Below are positions 1 to 10,818 of a DNA stretch of 64,000 nucleotides, in pieces. Made by a program: the position numbers and the translations under genes. Position 1 is the stretch's first letter, and every line of letters begins with the position of its first letter. The notes under the pieces were generated by a model. It saw only the letters and a list, made by a program, of their open reading frames with translations. It had not been told where the DNA came from and searched no databases. The stretch is taken from NCBI GenBank assembly GCA_905339215.1, contig CAJPFN010000014.1:310001-374000 (forward strand), read 5' to 3'. This DNA is from Rhizobiaceae bacterium (lineage in GTDB: Bacteria; Pseudomonadota; Alphaproteobacteria; Rhizobiales; Rhizobiaceae).

Positions 1-1449
<1,449 letters not shown>

Positions 1450-1450
<1 letters not shown>

Positions 1451-2199
1451 CAGATGGTCACCCCGCCGTCGACGAGCACCGCCTGACCGGTGACGAAGCG
1501 GCTCTCGTCGCTGAGGAGGTAGACGACCAACGGCGTGATGTCGTCGACGGTCGCCAGACGGCCGATCGGCTGCCGGGCGACGAAGCCCTTCTCTGCCTGG
1601 ACGGGATCGGCGGCGGCGGCGATCCGCCCGCGCAACGACGGCGTGTCGACCGTGCCAGGACAGAGCGCGTTGCAGCGTATGCCGCGGCGCACGAAGTCGG
1701 CGGCGACGCCCTTGGTCAGACCGATGACGGCGGCCTTGCTGGCGCCGTAGAGCGTACGGTTGGGGAAGCCTTTGATCGAAGAGGCCATCGAGGCCATGTT
1801 GAGGATGGACGCGCTGCCGGTCTCCGCCGCGCGCTCGAGCATGCCGGGCAGAAACGCCTGGATCATCCGGTACATCGACGTGACGTTGAGGTCGAAGCTG
1901 AAGGCCCAGTCCTGCTCGGTCACCTCAAGGATGGTGCCGTGATGGACGAAGCCGGCGCAGTTGAAGAGGCCGTCGAGCCTGCCGGCCGCTGCGGCGAGGG
2001 CCTCGATCGCGGCGCGGTCCATGACGTCGAGCACATATGTCGCGATCGCCGGATTCTCGGCGGCGAGCGACGACAGGCCGCTTTCGCTGATGTCGACCGC
2101 CAGTACCTCCGCCCCGGCGGCGGCGCATGCCAGCGCACTCCCCCGGCCTATCCCGTTCGCGGCCGCGGACACGAGGATCCGCTTACCCTCCAGACGCAT
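1450..2199 (-). CDS. SDR dehydrogenase, 2-keto-3-deoxy-L-fuconate dehydrogenase / BDH2-like
   Basis: Classical short-chain dehydrogenase/reductase of 249 aa. The Rossmann glycine motif reads SAAANGIG (residues 11-18, Ala-Ala-Asn in place of the usual TGG), NCAG lies near residue 81, and the catalytic Tyr-Lys pair is in YGASK (about residues 152-156). The segment around DTPSLRGRI and the ending VDGG resemble the DHRS6/BDH2 and bacterial ketodeoxyfuconate dehydrogenase branch, which oxidises 4-hydroxy groups of 2-keto-3-deoxy sugar acids. This is inference from the family; the substrate is not proven. It is the first gene of a leftward operon with a sugar ABC ATPase and diverges from an IclR regulator, so it is probably induced by its sugar. 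Confidence 0.88.
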
Positions 2200-2248
2200 G
2201 CTTGAAGCTCCTCCCGAGCCGGACCGACGTCCACAGTGCGTTTACATG

Positions 2249-2263
2249 TGAACATAGTTTTCA
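2249..2263. promoter_or_regulatory. Putative IclR operator
   Basis: An interrupted inverted repeat, TGAA-N7-TTCA with matching inner A and T, lies in the AT-rich divergent promoter region between the SDR operon and the IclR gene. Its position fits an autoregulated IclR site. The assignment is by position and symmetry only. Confidence 0.4.
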
Positions 2264-2342
2264 TATATAAATGCATTTTGCAAGAGGCGTTTTGCCGACG
2301 ACGGCGTTATGGTCGCCGGCGCTCGCAACGAGGGGGGATCGG

Positions 2343-3104
2343 TTGAACGCGAAGAAGGACGACGTGGACAGGTACCGGGCGCCGGCGCTCGACAAGGGAC
2401 TGGACATCCTGGAGTTCCTGTCGGGGCAACCGGGCGCCTTGACTCGCGCCGAGATCGTGAAGGCGATCGGCCGCAGCCAGAGCGAGATCTACAGGATGCT
2501 CGAACGGCTTGTGGCGCGCGACTATGTGAGCCGGTCGGCTGAAGGCGACCGCTATGCTCTGACGATGAAGCTCTTCGTGCTCGGCAGCCAGCATCCGCCG
2601 GTTCGCCGGCTGGTGGCACGCGCCCAGCCGCTGATGGACGCCTTCACCGAACGCACGCAGCAGTCGGTACATCTCGTCATGCCCGACAGGGGGGCCGCCG
2701 TCGTCGTCGCCCAGGCGAGTGGTCCCGCCAACTGGGAGTTCCGTCTGCGCCTGGGGGCGCGCCTCGATCTGGCGGCGACGAGTTCGGGCCAAACCCTGCT
2801 CGCCTTCCAGAGCCCGGAAAGGATCCGCGAAACCCTCGCCATCTGGGGCAGCAAGGAGACGGCGGAGCGCGTCGCCGCCATCGAGCGCACGCTTGAGGAG
2901 ATCCGTTCCCAGGGCTACCGCACTGGCGCCAGTCTCCAGCTTGTCGGCGTCCGCGACATCTCGGTGCCGATCTTCGGGCCGTCCGGCGACGCGATCGCGG
3001 TGGTGACGTGCCCGCACCTGCAGCGCGTCGATGCGACGTCGGTCGACGAGGAAACGACGCTGGCCGAACTCAGGCTCCTGGCGGAAAGCAGCTCGATCGG
3101 CTGA
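2343..3104 (+). CDS. IclR family transcriptional regulator
   Basis: Regulator of 253 aa with an N-terminal winged helix-turn-helix (about residues 12-75; the recognition helix lies around SQSEIYRMLERLV) and a C-terminal effector-binding IclR domain (VHLVMPDRG, then the GARLDLAATSSGQTLLAF stretch). I chose the TTG at 2343 because a strong GAGGGGGG ribosome site ends 5 bases before it. The in-frame ATG at 2271 lies inside the AT-rich promoter region and adds 24 atypical residues. The gene diverges from the SDR/ABC operon and converges on dgoK, so it most likely controls the SDR operon in response to a sugar-acid intermediate. Confidence 0.9.
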   Translation: MNAKKDDVDRYRAPALDKGLDILEFLSGQPGALTRAEIVKAIGRSQSEIYRMLERLVARDYVSRSAEGDRYALTMKLFVLGSQHPPVRRLVARAQPLMDAFTERTQQSVHLVMPDRGAAVVVAQASGPANWEFRLRLGARLDLAATSSGQTLLAFQSPERIRETLAIWGSKETAERVAAIERTLEEIRSQGYRTGASLQLVGVRDISVPIFGPSGDAIAVVTCPHLQRVDATSVDEETTLAELRLLAESSSIG

Positions 3105-3297
3105 CGAAGAGACACGGGTCCCGGCGGCGGGCCTCTCGAGGTCGGCGTCTATCCGGCGGCGGTGACTTGCTTTGCCACGGACAGGGATCGGTGCCGGCCG
3201 GCGATCGAGGCGTTCGTCCGAGCTGCCCGCGTCGGGTGCCGGGCCGGCGTTCCCCGCACGACAGCGAGCATCCGACGAGAAGGTCATGGACGCTTTC

Positions 3298-3315
3298 CTC
3301 CCCGGCAGCGGGGAG
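3298..3315. terminator. Stem-loop between convergent iclR and dgoK
   Basis: A perfect 7-bp inverted repeat (CTCCCCG / CGGGGAG) with a 4-base loop lies in the 237-bp gap between the convergent iclR and dgoK genes. There is no clear T-run on either strand, so it could act as a weak bidirectional terminator or be incidental. Nothing else recognisable was seen in this gap. Confidence 0.35.
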
Positions 3316-3341
3316 CCATCGACGGGAGCCGCTCCGATTGT

Positions 3342-4259
3342 TTACACGGCAAGGAAACGGTGCGCCGCCGCGAGGCCGGCAAGCGTGCAGCGTTCCGCGT
3401 CGATCACGGCCGGCGGACGAGCGCCGAGCAGCGTGAGCGCGCGCGAATAGCGGTCGCAAAGTGCTGGTGCGCCGATCAACACGAGCGGCCGTTCGATCCA
3501 GGCGGCGCGCATGGCACAGACTTCCATGCCGATCAGCAGGCCGGAGATCCTGCCGAGCGCCTCGGCGGGGCGCAGCGTTCCGAGGAGGCCCTGCGCACGC
3601 GTCGAGAACAGCCAGGCGGCCAGCGCTCCCGGTGCCGCCCCGCCTTCGGTAACGGCTTCGGCGAACGCGCCGTCGTCGGCCTCGGTCTCGTCGCCGACCG
3701 AATGGCGGAGGATGGACTGGTCCCTGAGGAGCGCGAAGAGCTCCCCGGTCATGAAGGTACGGAAACCGGCGATACGGTCGCGGCCCAGCGTTGCCCATTT
3801 GCTGTGGGTGCCGGGCAGGCACGCCGTCCCGGAAAAGCCGGGCTCGAGCGCTAGAAAGCCGGCGAGCTGGGTTTCTTCGCCGCGCATGACGTCCGGCGGA
3901 TCGATCTGGCTCATGCCGTGGACGATCGTGACGGCGATGCGACGGTCGTCTGTCGCCACCTCGGTGAACCTGCGCGCGTCCAGCGGCAGTGACGGCGCCT
4001 GGACGTAGGGCGCCTCCACCCATCCCTGGCGCGCGCCGACCATGCCGCAGGCCACGACCGGCACGGTTCGGCCGTCGGCCAGCCAGGCGCCAATCGTTCC
4101 GAGCAGCGCCGGCTCGAATTCATTGCGCTTCAGCGCGCCCATGCCGAGCGGCTTCGCTGCGGCCTCGAGGACGCGTGCGCCCGCCATCGCCCAGGCGCGC
4201 AGGTTCGTGGTGCCCCAGTCCACCGCGATCCATTCCACGGATGCGGCGATGTCGCTCAT
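3342..4259 (-). CDS. dgoK: 2-dehydro-3-deoxygalactonokinase
   Basis: Cytosolic sugar-acid kinase of 305 aa that phosphorylates 2-keto-3-deoxy-D-galactonate to KDPGal with ATP, the third step of the De Ley-Doudoroff galactose pathway. Family marks are the N-terminal phosphate-binding VDWGTTNLRAWA (residues 13-24), the very characteristic VACGMVGARQGW block (around residue 68), and PGTHSKWA near residue 148. It is the last gene of the leftward chvE operon, 58 bases after the sugar dehydrogenase. The KDPGal aldolase gene (dgoA) that often accompanies dgoK is not in this operon, so the aldolase must be encoded elsewhere. Confidence 0.95.
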   Translation of the reverse strand: MSDIAASVEWIAVDWGTTNLRAWAMAGARVLEAAAKPLGMGALKRNEFEPALLGTIGAWLADGRTVPVVACGMVGARQGWVEAPYVQAPSLPLDARRFTEVATDDRRIAVTIVHGMSQIDPPDVMRGEETQLAGFLALEPGFSGTACLPGTHSKWATLGRDRIAGFRTFMTGELFALLRDQSILRHSVGDETEADDGAFAEAVTEGGAAPGALAAWLFSTRAQGLLGTLRPAEALGRISGLLIGMEVCAMRAAWIERPLVLIGAPALCDRYSRALTLLGARPPAVIDAERCTLAGLAAAHRFLAV

Positions 4260-4317
4260 GGTCGGCCCGCCGTGCCGGCGGCAGTTCCTTGTCCGTGCCG
4301 CCCGATCCTATCCATGG

Positions 4318-5253
4318 TCAGTCCTCGAACGCCTCGACCACCTTGCGGCGGCCGAGCATGAACGCATCCGCCACCTGGATGAGGGGCGAGAGGTCGACAT
4401 CGCTCGCGCCGCGGCCGATCAGCTTGGCGAAGCGGCTGTAGATGCCGGCATATTCGCGGTCGTCGCCAGCAACGACCGGCCTGCCATCGATCGCCATCCG
4501 CCCTCCGCCCATGGCAAGCGTCAACAGGCCGGCGTCGGTCTCGACCTCGATGTCCCAGGTCTGCGGACCCGTCTGCCGCCAGTCGAAATCGGCCGTCGCG
4601 ACAAGGCCCCCGGTACCGGCGAAATCGAGATGCGCCGCGATCGGCGCCTCGCGGCCGGCGGGGAACTCCAGCACCGCCTCGACGAGATGGATCGGCTGCG
4701 GCAGGATCGCGGTGACGATGGACAGGGCGTTGATGCCGGGATCGAAGACGCCGAGCCCGCCCGGCTGCCAGATCCAGGCCTGGCCGGGATGCCAGCGGCG
4801 GACGTCCTCCTTCCAGGTCACCGTGACGCGGCGGAGCGTGCGGTCGGCCAGCCACTGCCGCGCCGGCTCGACCGCGGCGGCGAACCGCGAATGCCAGGTG
4901 GCGAAGAGAGTGACGCCGTTGCGGGCGGCGAGCGCCTGCAGGGCCTGGACCTCGCTCACCGTGGCGCCCGGCGGCTTTTCCAGCATCAGGTGGCGCCGGG
5001 CGGCGAGCGCCTTCGCCGCCGCATCGTAGCGGAACTGGGGCGGTTGGCAGAGCGACAAGGCCCCGATGTCGGGGCGGGCCTCGAGCAGCGCCTCGACGGT
5101 GGCGAAGTTGGGCACGCCGTCGATGCCGCCGCTGCGGGAAACAGTGGCGGCGAGCTCGAATGCCGGGTTTCCCGCTATCGAGGGCAGGTGCTGGTCGCGC
5201 GCGATCTTGCCGACGCCGACGATTGCCACCCGGATGATGTCAATGGCTGTCAC
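4318..5253 (-). CDS. D-galactose (or L-arabinose) 1-dehydrogenase, Gfo/Idh/MocA family
   Basis: NAD(P)-dependent aldose dehydrogenase of 311 aa, oxidising the sugar to its 1,5-lactone. The N-terminal Rossmann motif is VGVGKIARDQ (about residues 10-19). The family EKP motif is present as LEKPPGATVSEV, and the C-terminal half carries the conserved ATWHSRF and WKEDVRRWHPGQ segments typical of bacterial galactose dehydrogenases. I chose the GTG at 5253, which overlaps the end of the dehydratase gene by 14 bases; longer readings upstream run through the dehydratase in another frame. Galactose fits the adjacent dgoK, and the ChvE transporter context allows both galactose and arabinose. No lactonase gene is seen in the operon. 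Confidence 0.85.
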   Translation of the reverse strand: MTAIDIIRVAIVGVGKIARDQHLPSIAGNPAFELAATVSRSGGIDGVPNFATVEALLEARPDIGALSLCQPPQFRYDAAAKALAARRHLMLEKPPGATVSEVQALQALAARNGVTLFATWHSRFAAAVEPARQWLADRTLRRVTVTWKEDVRRWHPGQAWIWQPGGLGVFDPGINALSIVTAILPQPIHLVEAVLEFPAGREAPIAAHLDFAGTGGLVATADFDWRQTGPQTWDIEVETDAGLLTLAMGGGRMAIDGRPVVAGDDREYAGIYSRFAKLIGRGASDVDLSPLIQVADAFMLGRRKVVEAFED

Positions 5254-6982
5254 GCGCGACTGCCCTCCCTCGCGATCCCTTGAGGAAGTCGAAATCGGCG
5301 CCGGTGTCGGCGCCCTGCACGTGTTCGGCGAACATGCGGGCATAGCCGCCGGAGGGCGTGGCGACGGTCGGCGTCCAGGCCGCCCGCCGCGCGGCGATCT
5401 CCGCTTCCGGGACATCCAGATGCAGCCGGCGGGATTCGACGTCGATCTCGATCATGTCGCCGTCGCGCACGATGGCCAGCGGCCCGCCCGCGGCCGCCTC
5501 GGGTGCAACGTGCAGCACCACCGTGCCGTAGGCCGTGCCGGACATGCGCGCATCGGAGATGCGGACCATGTCGGTGATGCCCTTGCGCAGGACCTTCGGC
5601 GGAAGGCCCATGTTGCCGACTTCGGCCATGCCGGGATAGCCCCGCGGCCCGCAGTTCTTCAAGACCATGACGCAGGTCTCGTCGATGTCGAGCGCGTCGT
5701 CGCCGATCTTCGCCTTATAGTCGTCGATGTCCTCGAAGACGACGGCGCGGCCGCGATGCTTCATCAGGTGAGGGCTGGCGGCCGACGGCTTGAGCACGGC
5801 CCCGCTGGGCGCGAGATTGCCGCGCAGGACGGCGATCCCGCCCTGGGTGGTCAGCGCCTTGTCGGCCGGCAGGATGACGTCCTCGTTCCAGTTGCGGACG
5901 TCCTTCACTTCGTCCCAGACAGGCCCGCCGGAGACTGTCAGCGCGTCTCGGTGCAGGAGCCCGGCCTCGCCGAGCCGCTTGACGACCACCGGTAGGCCGC
6001 CGGCGTAGAAGAACTCCTCCATCAGATATTTGCCCGACGGCATCAGGTTGACGATGGTGGGCACGTCGCGGCCGAGCCGGTCCCAGTCGTCGAGCGAGAG
6101 GTCGACGCCGACGCGGCCGGCGATGGCGAGCAGGTGAATGACCGCGTTCGTCGAGCCGCCGATGGCGCCGTTGACGCGGATCGCGTTCTCGAAGGCCTCG
6201 CGGGTGAGGATGTCGGACGGCTTGAGATCGTCCTTGACCATCTCGACGATCCGCCGTCCGGTCAGGTGCGCCATCACCCGCCGGCGCGAGTCGACGGCCG
6301 GGATCGCGGCGTTGCCCGACAACGCCATGCCCAGCGCCTCGGCCATCGATGCCATGGTGGAGGCGGTGCCCATCGTGTTGCAGGAGCCGGGCGAACGCGA
6401 CATGGCCTGCTCGGCCTCGAGGAAGCCCTCGCGCGACATGGTGCCGGCCTTGATCGCCTCCGACATCTGCCAGAGCGCGGTGCCCGAGCCGACGCGCTCG
6501 CCGCGGAACCAGCCGTTCAGCATCGGTCCGCCGGAGACGAGGATGGCGGGAATGTCGACGCTCGCCGCACCCATCAGCAGGGCCGGCGTGGTCTTGTCGC
6601 AGCCGGCAAGCAGCACGACGCCGTCGAGAGGATTGCCGCGCAGCGCCTCCTCGACGTCCATCGCGGCGAGGTTGCGGAACATCATGGCCGTCGGGCGCAG
6701 CGCACTCTCGCCGGTGGAGAAGACCGGGAACTCGACGGGCAGGCCGCCGGCCTCGTAGATGCCGTGCTTCACGCGCTGCGCGAGGTCGCGCAGATGCGCG
6801 TTGCACGGCGTCAGCTCGGACCAGGTGTTGCAGATGCCGATCACCGGCCGGCCGTCGAACAGGTCGGCGGGCAGGCCCTGGTTCTTCATCCAGGAGCGGT
6901 GGTAGATGTGGTCGCGGGAAGATCCTCCGAACCATTCCGTCGAGCGAAGCTTGCGCGGCCATTCGGCCTTTCGAAATGCCAT
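5240..6982 (-). CDS. IlvD/Edd-family sugar acid dehydratase (L-arabinonate / D-galactonate type)
   Basis: Iron-sulfur dehydratase of 580 aa that removes water from an aldonic acid to give the 2-keto-3-deoxy acid. Cysteines at about residues 60 (ELTPCN), 128 (GCDKTTP) and 201 (SCNTMGTAST) match the cluster ligands of the family. From memory these lie one residue away from those of Rhizobium L-arabinonate dehydratase, which is the same length. The early WFGGSSRDH and the GNAAIPAVDSRR segments are typical of sugar-acid rather than branched-chain amino-acid IlvD proteins. The gene sits 11 bases after gguC and overlaps the sugar dehydrogenase, placing it between sugar oxidation and the DgoK step. 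Confidence 0.93.
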   Translation of the reverse strand: MAFRKAEWPRKLRSTEWFGGSSRDHIYHRSWMKNQGLPADLFDGRPVIGICNTWSELTPCNAHLRDLAQRVKHGIYEAGGLPVEFPVFSTGESALRPTAMMFRNLAAMDVEEALRGNPLDGVVLLAGCDKTTPALLMGAASVDIPAILVSGGPMLNGWFRGERVGSGTALWQMSEAIKAGTMSREGFLEAEQAMSRSPGSCNTMGTASTMASMAEALGMALSGNAAIPAVDSRRRVMAHLTGRRIVEMVKDDLKPSDILTREAFENAIRVNGAIGGSTNAVIHLLAIAGRVGVDLSLDDWDRLGRDVPTIVNLMPSGKYLMEEFFYAGGLPVVVKRLGEAGLLHRDALTVSGGPVWDEVKDVRNWNEDVILPADKALTTQGGIAVLRGNLAPSGAVLKPSAASPHLMKHRGRAVVFEDIDDYKAKIGDDALDIDETCVMVLKNCGPRGYPGMAEVGNMGLPPKVLRKGITDMVRISDARMSGTAYGTVVLHVAPEAAAGGPLAIVRDGDMIEIDVESRRLHLDVPEAEIAARRAAWTPTVATPSGGYARMFAEHVQGADTGADFDFLKGSRGRAVARDSH

Positions 6983-6993
6983 CTGGAAAGACC

Positions 6994-8001
6994 CTACAGC
7001 GCTCGAACCTCGACGCGGCGAGCGGGTGTCGCCGCCGCCTCGACGGTGAGCCGGTTGCGCAGCGGCAAGCCGAAAGACGTCGCCTCGATCTCGAACTCGT
7101 CGCCGGGCTCGGTCAGGATGCCGTGGGTGAAGGACAGCGTCGCCGTGCCGAACATGTGGACGTGGACGTCGCCGGGGTGGCGGAACAGCCCGTACTTGAA
7201 GTGGTGATGCTCGAGGTTGGCGACTGAGTGCGACATGTTCGCTTCGCCCGACAGGAACGGCTGCTCGAAGACCAGCCTGCCGGCGCGGCGTATTCGCGAC
7301 GTGCCGCGCACGTCGCCGGGAAGGGCGCCGACGCGGATTTCGGGGCCGAAGGACGCCGGCCGCAGCTTGGAGTGCGCCAGGTAGAGATAGTTGACGCGCT
7401 CCATGACGTGGTCGGAGAACTCGTTGGACAGGGCGAAGCCGACGCGGAACGGCGTCCCGTCATCGCCGATCACGTAGATGCCGGCGATCTCCGGCTCCTC
7501 GCCGGCATCGTCGGCGAAGGCGGGCGAAATCAGCGGAGCGCCCGGCGCGGCCAGCGTGTGGCCGTTGCCCTTGTAGAACCATTCCGGCTGGACGCCGGGC
7601 GCCGCGCCGCTCGGCTTGCCGGCCTCCACGCCCATGCGGAACATCCGCATCGAATCCGTGAGCTTCGCTTCCGCTTCCGGCCCCTGCTTCTGGTGCATGG
7701 CGTCGCGCGCGGAAGCCGATCCGAGATGCGTCAGGCCGGTGCCCGTGAGATAGAGGTGCGCCGGGTCCGGATGGGTGATCGGCGGCAGCAGGCGGCCGTC
7801 TTCGTAGGCGCGCTCAAGATCCATCGCCGCGCCGAGCCCGAGCGCCGCGACGTGCGCGGCCAAGTCCGCCTTTCCCGAGCGGACGCAGTCAAGGACCATG
7901 TCGTAGACGCTACCGACGCCGCGCACGGCATAGGCCTCCTTGCCTTCGCGCGCGACGACGGTGATCGAACCGTCCGGGTTTGCGATCTGCGAGAGCAGCA
8001 T
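6994..8001 (-). CDS. gguC: GguC / AraD1-type fumarylacetoacetase-fold protein
   Basis: Protein of 335 aa in the FAH superfamily. The AraD1/GguC family is recognised from LYLTGTGLTHLGSA (about residue 86), the GNGHTLAAPG segment, and a C-terminal half with SNEFSDHVMER and HMFGTATLSF. FAH-fold relatives in sugar oxidation (for example XylX) dehydrate 2-keto-3-deoxy sugar acids, so a pentose-acid dehydratase role is likely but inferred. The ATG at 8001 has GGGGG about 8 bases upstream; a GTG at 8010 that overlaps the gguB stop codon is the alternative start. Its position directly after gguAB is the same as in the Agrobacterium chvE-gguABC locus. Confidence 0.88.
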   Translation of the reverse strand: MLLSQIANPDGSITVVAREGKEAYAVRGVGSVYDMVLDCVRSGKADLAAHVAALGLGAAMDLERAYEDGRLLPPITHPDPAHLYLTGTGLTHLGSASARDAMHQKQGPEAEAKLTDSMRMFRMGVEAGKPSGAAPGVQPEWFYKGNGHTLAAPGAPLISPAFADDAGEEPEIAGIYVIGDDGTPFRVGFALSNEFSDHVMERVNYLYLAHSKLRPASFGPEIRVGALPGDVRGTSRIRRAGRLVFEQPFLSGEANMSHSVANLEHHHFKYGLFRHPGDVHVHMFGTATLSFTHGILTEPGDEFEIEATSFGLPLRNRLTVEAAATPARRVEVRAL

Positions 8002-8006
8002 GGAGG

Positions 8007-9206
8007 TCACCCCCGGTTCTTGTTGTAGACGTCGAAGATAACGGCGGCGAGCAGCACCAGGCCCTTGATGACCTGCTGGTAGTCGATGCCGACGCCGAGG
8101 ATCGACATGCCGTTGTTCATCACGCCCATGATGAAGGCGCCGATGACCGCGCCGATCACGGTGCCGACGCCGCCGGCCATCGATGCGCCGCCGATGAAGA
8201 CGGCCGCGATGACGTCGAGCTCGAAGCCGAGCCCCGCCTTCGGCGTCGCCGTGTTCAGCCGCGCGGCGAAGATCAGCCCCGCCAGGCCCGCCAGCATGCC
8301 CATGTTGACGAAGGCGAGGAACACCAGCCTTTCGGTGCGGATGCCGGAGAGCTTGGCGGCCTTCTCGTTACCGCCGATGGCGTAGATGCGGCGGCCGATC
8401 GTCATGCGGTTGGTGACGAACGAGTAGAGCGCAATCAGCAGCGCCATGACGATGAAGACGTTGGGCAGGCCACGGAAAGAGGCCATCAGCCAGCTCATGT
8501 AGACGAGCGCGGCAAAGATGATGGCGTACTTGGCGGCGAAGAGGCCGAACGGCTCCTCCAGCGTGCCGTTGGCCTGCTGGCGCCGCCGGTTGCGCAGGGC
8601 GAACACGACCATGATCACCGCCAGGCCGACGCCGACGACGAGCGACAGCACGTTCGGCTTGCCGACGCCGAAGAGGTCCGGGACGAAGCCCGAGGCGATG
8701 AGCTGGAAGGTCGGGGGGAAGGGGCCGACCGACTGTCCGGCGAGCAGCCATAGCGCCAGACCCTTGAACACAAGCATTCCCGCCAGCGTGACGATGAAGG
8801 AGGGGATCTTGTGATAGGCGATCCAGTATCCCTGCGCGGCGCCGATCGCCGCGCCGAAGGCGAGGCAGAGGATCGAGGCGAGGACGAAGTTCACGTTCCA
8901 CTGCACGATCATTACTGCCGCGAGCGCGCCGATGAATCCGCACACCGAGCCGACCGAGAGGTCGATGTGGCCGGCGACGATGACGAGGAGCATGCCCACA
9001 GCCATGATGATGATGTAGCTGTTCTGCAGGATGAGGTTGGTCAGGTTCACCGGCTTGAGCAGGATGCCGCCGGTGGCGAACTGGAAGAACGCCATGATGG
9101 CGATCAGCGCGATCAGGATGCCGTATTCGCGCAGATTGTCGCGCAGGAAGCGCAACCCGCTCTGGCGAACCGCCCCGGTTGTCGTACCAGCGGTCGTGTC
9201 AGCCAT
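8007..9206 (-). CDS. gguB: Sugar ABC transporter permease GguB
   Basis: Inner-membrane permease of 399 aa (RbsC/MmsB/XylH type) with about ten hydrophobic segments. The conserved [13 protein letters not shown] block, typical of monosaccharide permeases, lies near residue 85, and the C-terminal [21 protein letters not shown] loop contacts the ATPase. The ATG at 9206 starts 8 bases inside gguA, which implies coupled translation. A central insertion with several Arg residues (NRRRQQ) makes the protein longer than RbsC and is shared with XylH/GguB permeases. Together with GguA and ChvE it should import galactose, arabinose, glucose and related aldoses. Confidence 0.94.
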   Translation of the reverse strand: MADTTAGTTTGAVRQSGLRFLRDNLREYGILIALIAIMAFFQFATGGILLKPVNLTNLILQNSYIIIMAVGMLLVIVAGHIDLSVGSVCGFIGALAAVMIVQWNVNFVLASILCLAFGAAIGAAQGYWIAYHKIPSFIVTLAGMLVFKGLALWLLAGQSVGPFPPTFQLIASGFVPDLFGVGKPNVLSLVVGVGLAVIMVVFALRNRRRQQANGTLEEPFGLFAAKYAIIFAALVYMSWLMASFRGLPNVFIVMALLIALYSFVTNRMTIGRRIYAIGGNEKAAKLSGIRTERLVFLAFVNMGMLAGLAGLIFAARLNTATPKAGLGFELDVIAAVFIGGASMAGGVGTVIGAVIGAFIMGVMNNGMSILGVGIDYQQVIKGLVLLAAVIFDVYNKNRG

Positions 9207-10734
9207 CGCGTGCGCCTTCCGATCTGATGATTGCGGACATGATCTTCTCCTGGGTGGCCTCCGCGGTCGGCATCTCGCCGACCATCCGGCCACGGTTCAT
9301 GACGTAGAGCCGGTCGGTGATGCCGAGCAGTTCCGGCAGCTCCGAGGAAATGACGATCAGCGATTTCCCGGCCGCCGCGAGGTCGCGGATGATCGTATAG
9401 ATTTCGAATTTGGCGCCGACGTCGATGCCGCGCGTCGGTTCGTCGAGGATGAGGATCTCAGGATCGGCGAACAGCCATTTCGACAGCACGACCTTTTGCT
9501 GGTTGCCGCCGGACAGGTTCACCGCCGCCTGCTCGATCGAGGACGAGCGGATTCGGATCTTCTTGCGGTAGTCCTCCGCAACCGCGCCCTCCTTCTCGCG
9601 GTCGACCACGCCGGCCCTGGCGATGGCTTCGAGATTGGCGAGCGGAACGTTGTTGCGGATGGTCTGGTCGAGCACCAGGCCGAGCGACTTGCGGTCCTCC
9701 GTGGCATAGGCGAGGCCGGCGGCGATCGCGCGCGGCACCGATGACAGGTCGACCTTGCGGCCGCGCATGAAGGCCTCGCCCTCGATGCCGACGCCGTAGG
9801 AGCGTCCGAAGAGGCTCATGGCGAGTTCGGTGCGCCCGGCGCCCATCAGCCCGGCGAATCCGAGGACCTCGCCTTCGCGCAGGCTGAAGGAGACGTTGTC
9901 CACCGCCTTGCGGTGCCGGTCGATCGGGTGCCACGCGGTCCAGTTGCGCACCTCGAACACCGTGGCGCCGATCTTCGGCGAACGCGGCGGATAGCGGTCT
10001 GCGAGCGGCCGGCCGACCATGTCGCGGATCACCTGGTCCTCATCCATGCCGGGACCGCAGTCGATCGTCGAAACGGTGGCGCCGTCGCGCAGTACCGTCA
10101 CGGTGTCGGCAACCTTCGCGATCTCGTTCAGCTTGTGGGAGATCAGGATCGAGGTGATGCCGTGGTCGCGCAGTTCCTTGAGGAGTTCCAGCAGCGCGTC
10201 ACTGTCGCTTTCGTTGAGCGACGAGGTGGGTTCGTCGAGGATCAGCAGGCGGACTTCCTTGGAAAGCGCCTTGGCGATCTCGACGAGCTGCTGCTTGCCG
10301 ACGCCGAGATGGGTGACCTTCGTCTCCGGGCGCTCCTTCAGCCCGACGCGGGCGAGCAGCGCGGCAGTGCGCCGATTGGTCTCGTCCCAGTCGATGACGC
10401 CGCCGCGGGCGCACTCGTTGCCGAGAAAAATGTTCTCGGCGATGGACAGCAGCGGAACAAGCGCCAGTTCCTGGTGGATGATGATGATGCCGTCCCGTTC
10501 GGAATCGGCGATGCCGGAGAAGGCCTTGACCTTGCCGTCGAAGACGATCTCGCCGTCATAGTGTCCGGCGGGATAGACCCCGGAAAGGACTTTCATCAGG
10601 GTCGACTTGCCGGCGCCGTTCTCGCCGACAAGCGCATGGATTTCGCCTCGCCTCACCGACAGGCTGACATTGTCCAGGGCTTTCACCCCCGGAAAAGCCT
10701 TGGTGATGCCGCGCATTTCCAGAATGGTTTCCAC
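9199..10734 (-). CDS. gguA: Sugar ABC transporter ATPase GguA
   Basis: Tandem-domain ATPase of 511 aa. The first domain has GENGAGKST at about residues 36-44 and the Walker B segment [13 protein letters not shown]. The second has the signature [15 protein letters not shown] and Walker [17 protein letters not shown]. The sequence follows Agrobacterium GguA closely from [18 protein letters not shown] onward. I chose the GTG at 10734, with GAGG just upstream, because it starts the protein as in relatives; the GTG at 10749 would add five residues. It sits 84 bases after chvE with an intervening stem-loop and overlaps gguB. Confidence 0.94.
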   Translation of the reverse strand: METILEMRGITKAFPGVKALDNVSLSVRRGEIHALVGENGAGKSTLMKVLSGVYPAGHYDGEIVFDGKVKAFSGIADSERDGIIIIHQELALVPLLSIAENIFLGNECARGGVIDWDETNRRTAALLARVGLKERPETKVTHLGVGKQQLVEIAKALSKEVRLLILDEPTSSLNESDSDALLELLKELRDHGITSILISHKLNEIAKVADTVTVLRDGATVSTIDCGPGMDEDQVIRDMVGRPLADRYPPRSPKIGATVFEVRNWTAWHPIDRHRKAVDNVSFSLREGEVLGFAGLMGAGRTELAMSLFGRSYGVGIEGEAFMRGRKVDLSSVPRAIAAGLAYATEDRKSLGLVLDQTIRNNVPLANLEAIARAGVVDREKEGAVAEDYRKKIRIRSSSIEQAAVNLSGGNQQKVVLSKWLFADPEILILDEPTRGIDVGAKFEIYTIIRDLAAAGKSLIVISSELPELLGITDRLYVMNRGRMVGEMPTAEATQEKIMSAIIRSEGARDG

Positions 10735-10777
10735 GACGCAGCCTCGCACTACGGGCCTACGGATGGCGGGGCTTCCG

Positions 10778-10805
10778 GGCCGGCGCAGAGCGACCGGCCC
10801 GGTAC
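10778..10805 (-). other. Stem-loop after chvE
   Basis: A perfect 9-bp inverted repeat (CCGGGCCGG / CCGGCCCGG) with a 10-base loop lies 13 bases after the chvE stop and before gguA. There is no T-run on the transcribed strand, so it is more likely to protect the chvE mRNA 3' end than to terminate fully. Confidence 0.6.
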
Positions 10806-10818
10806 TCCCGGGAGGAGT

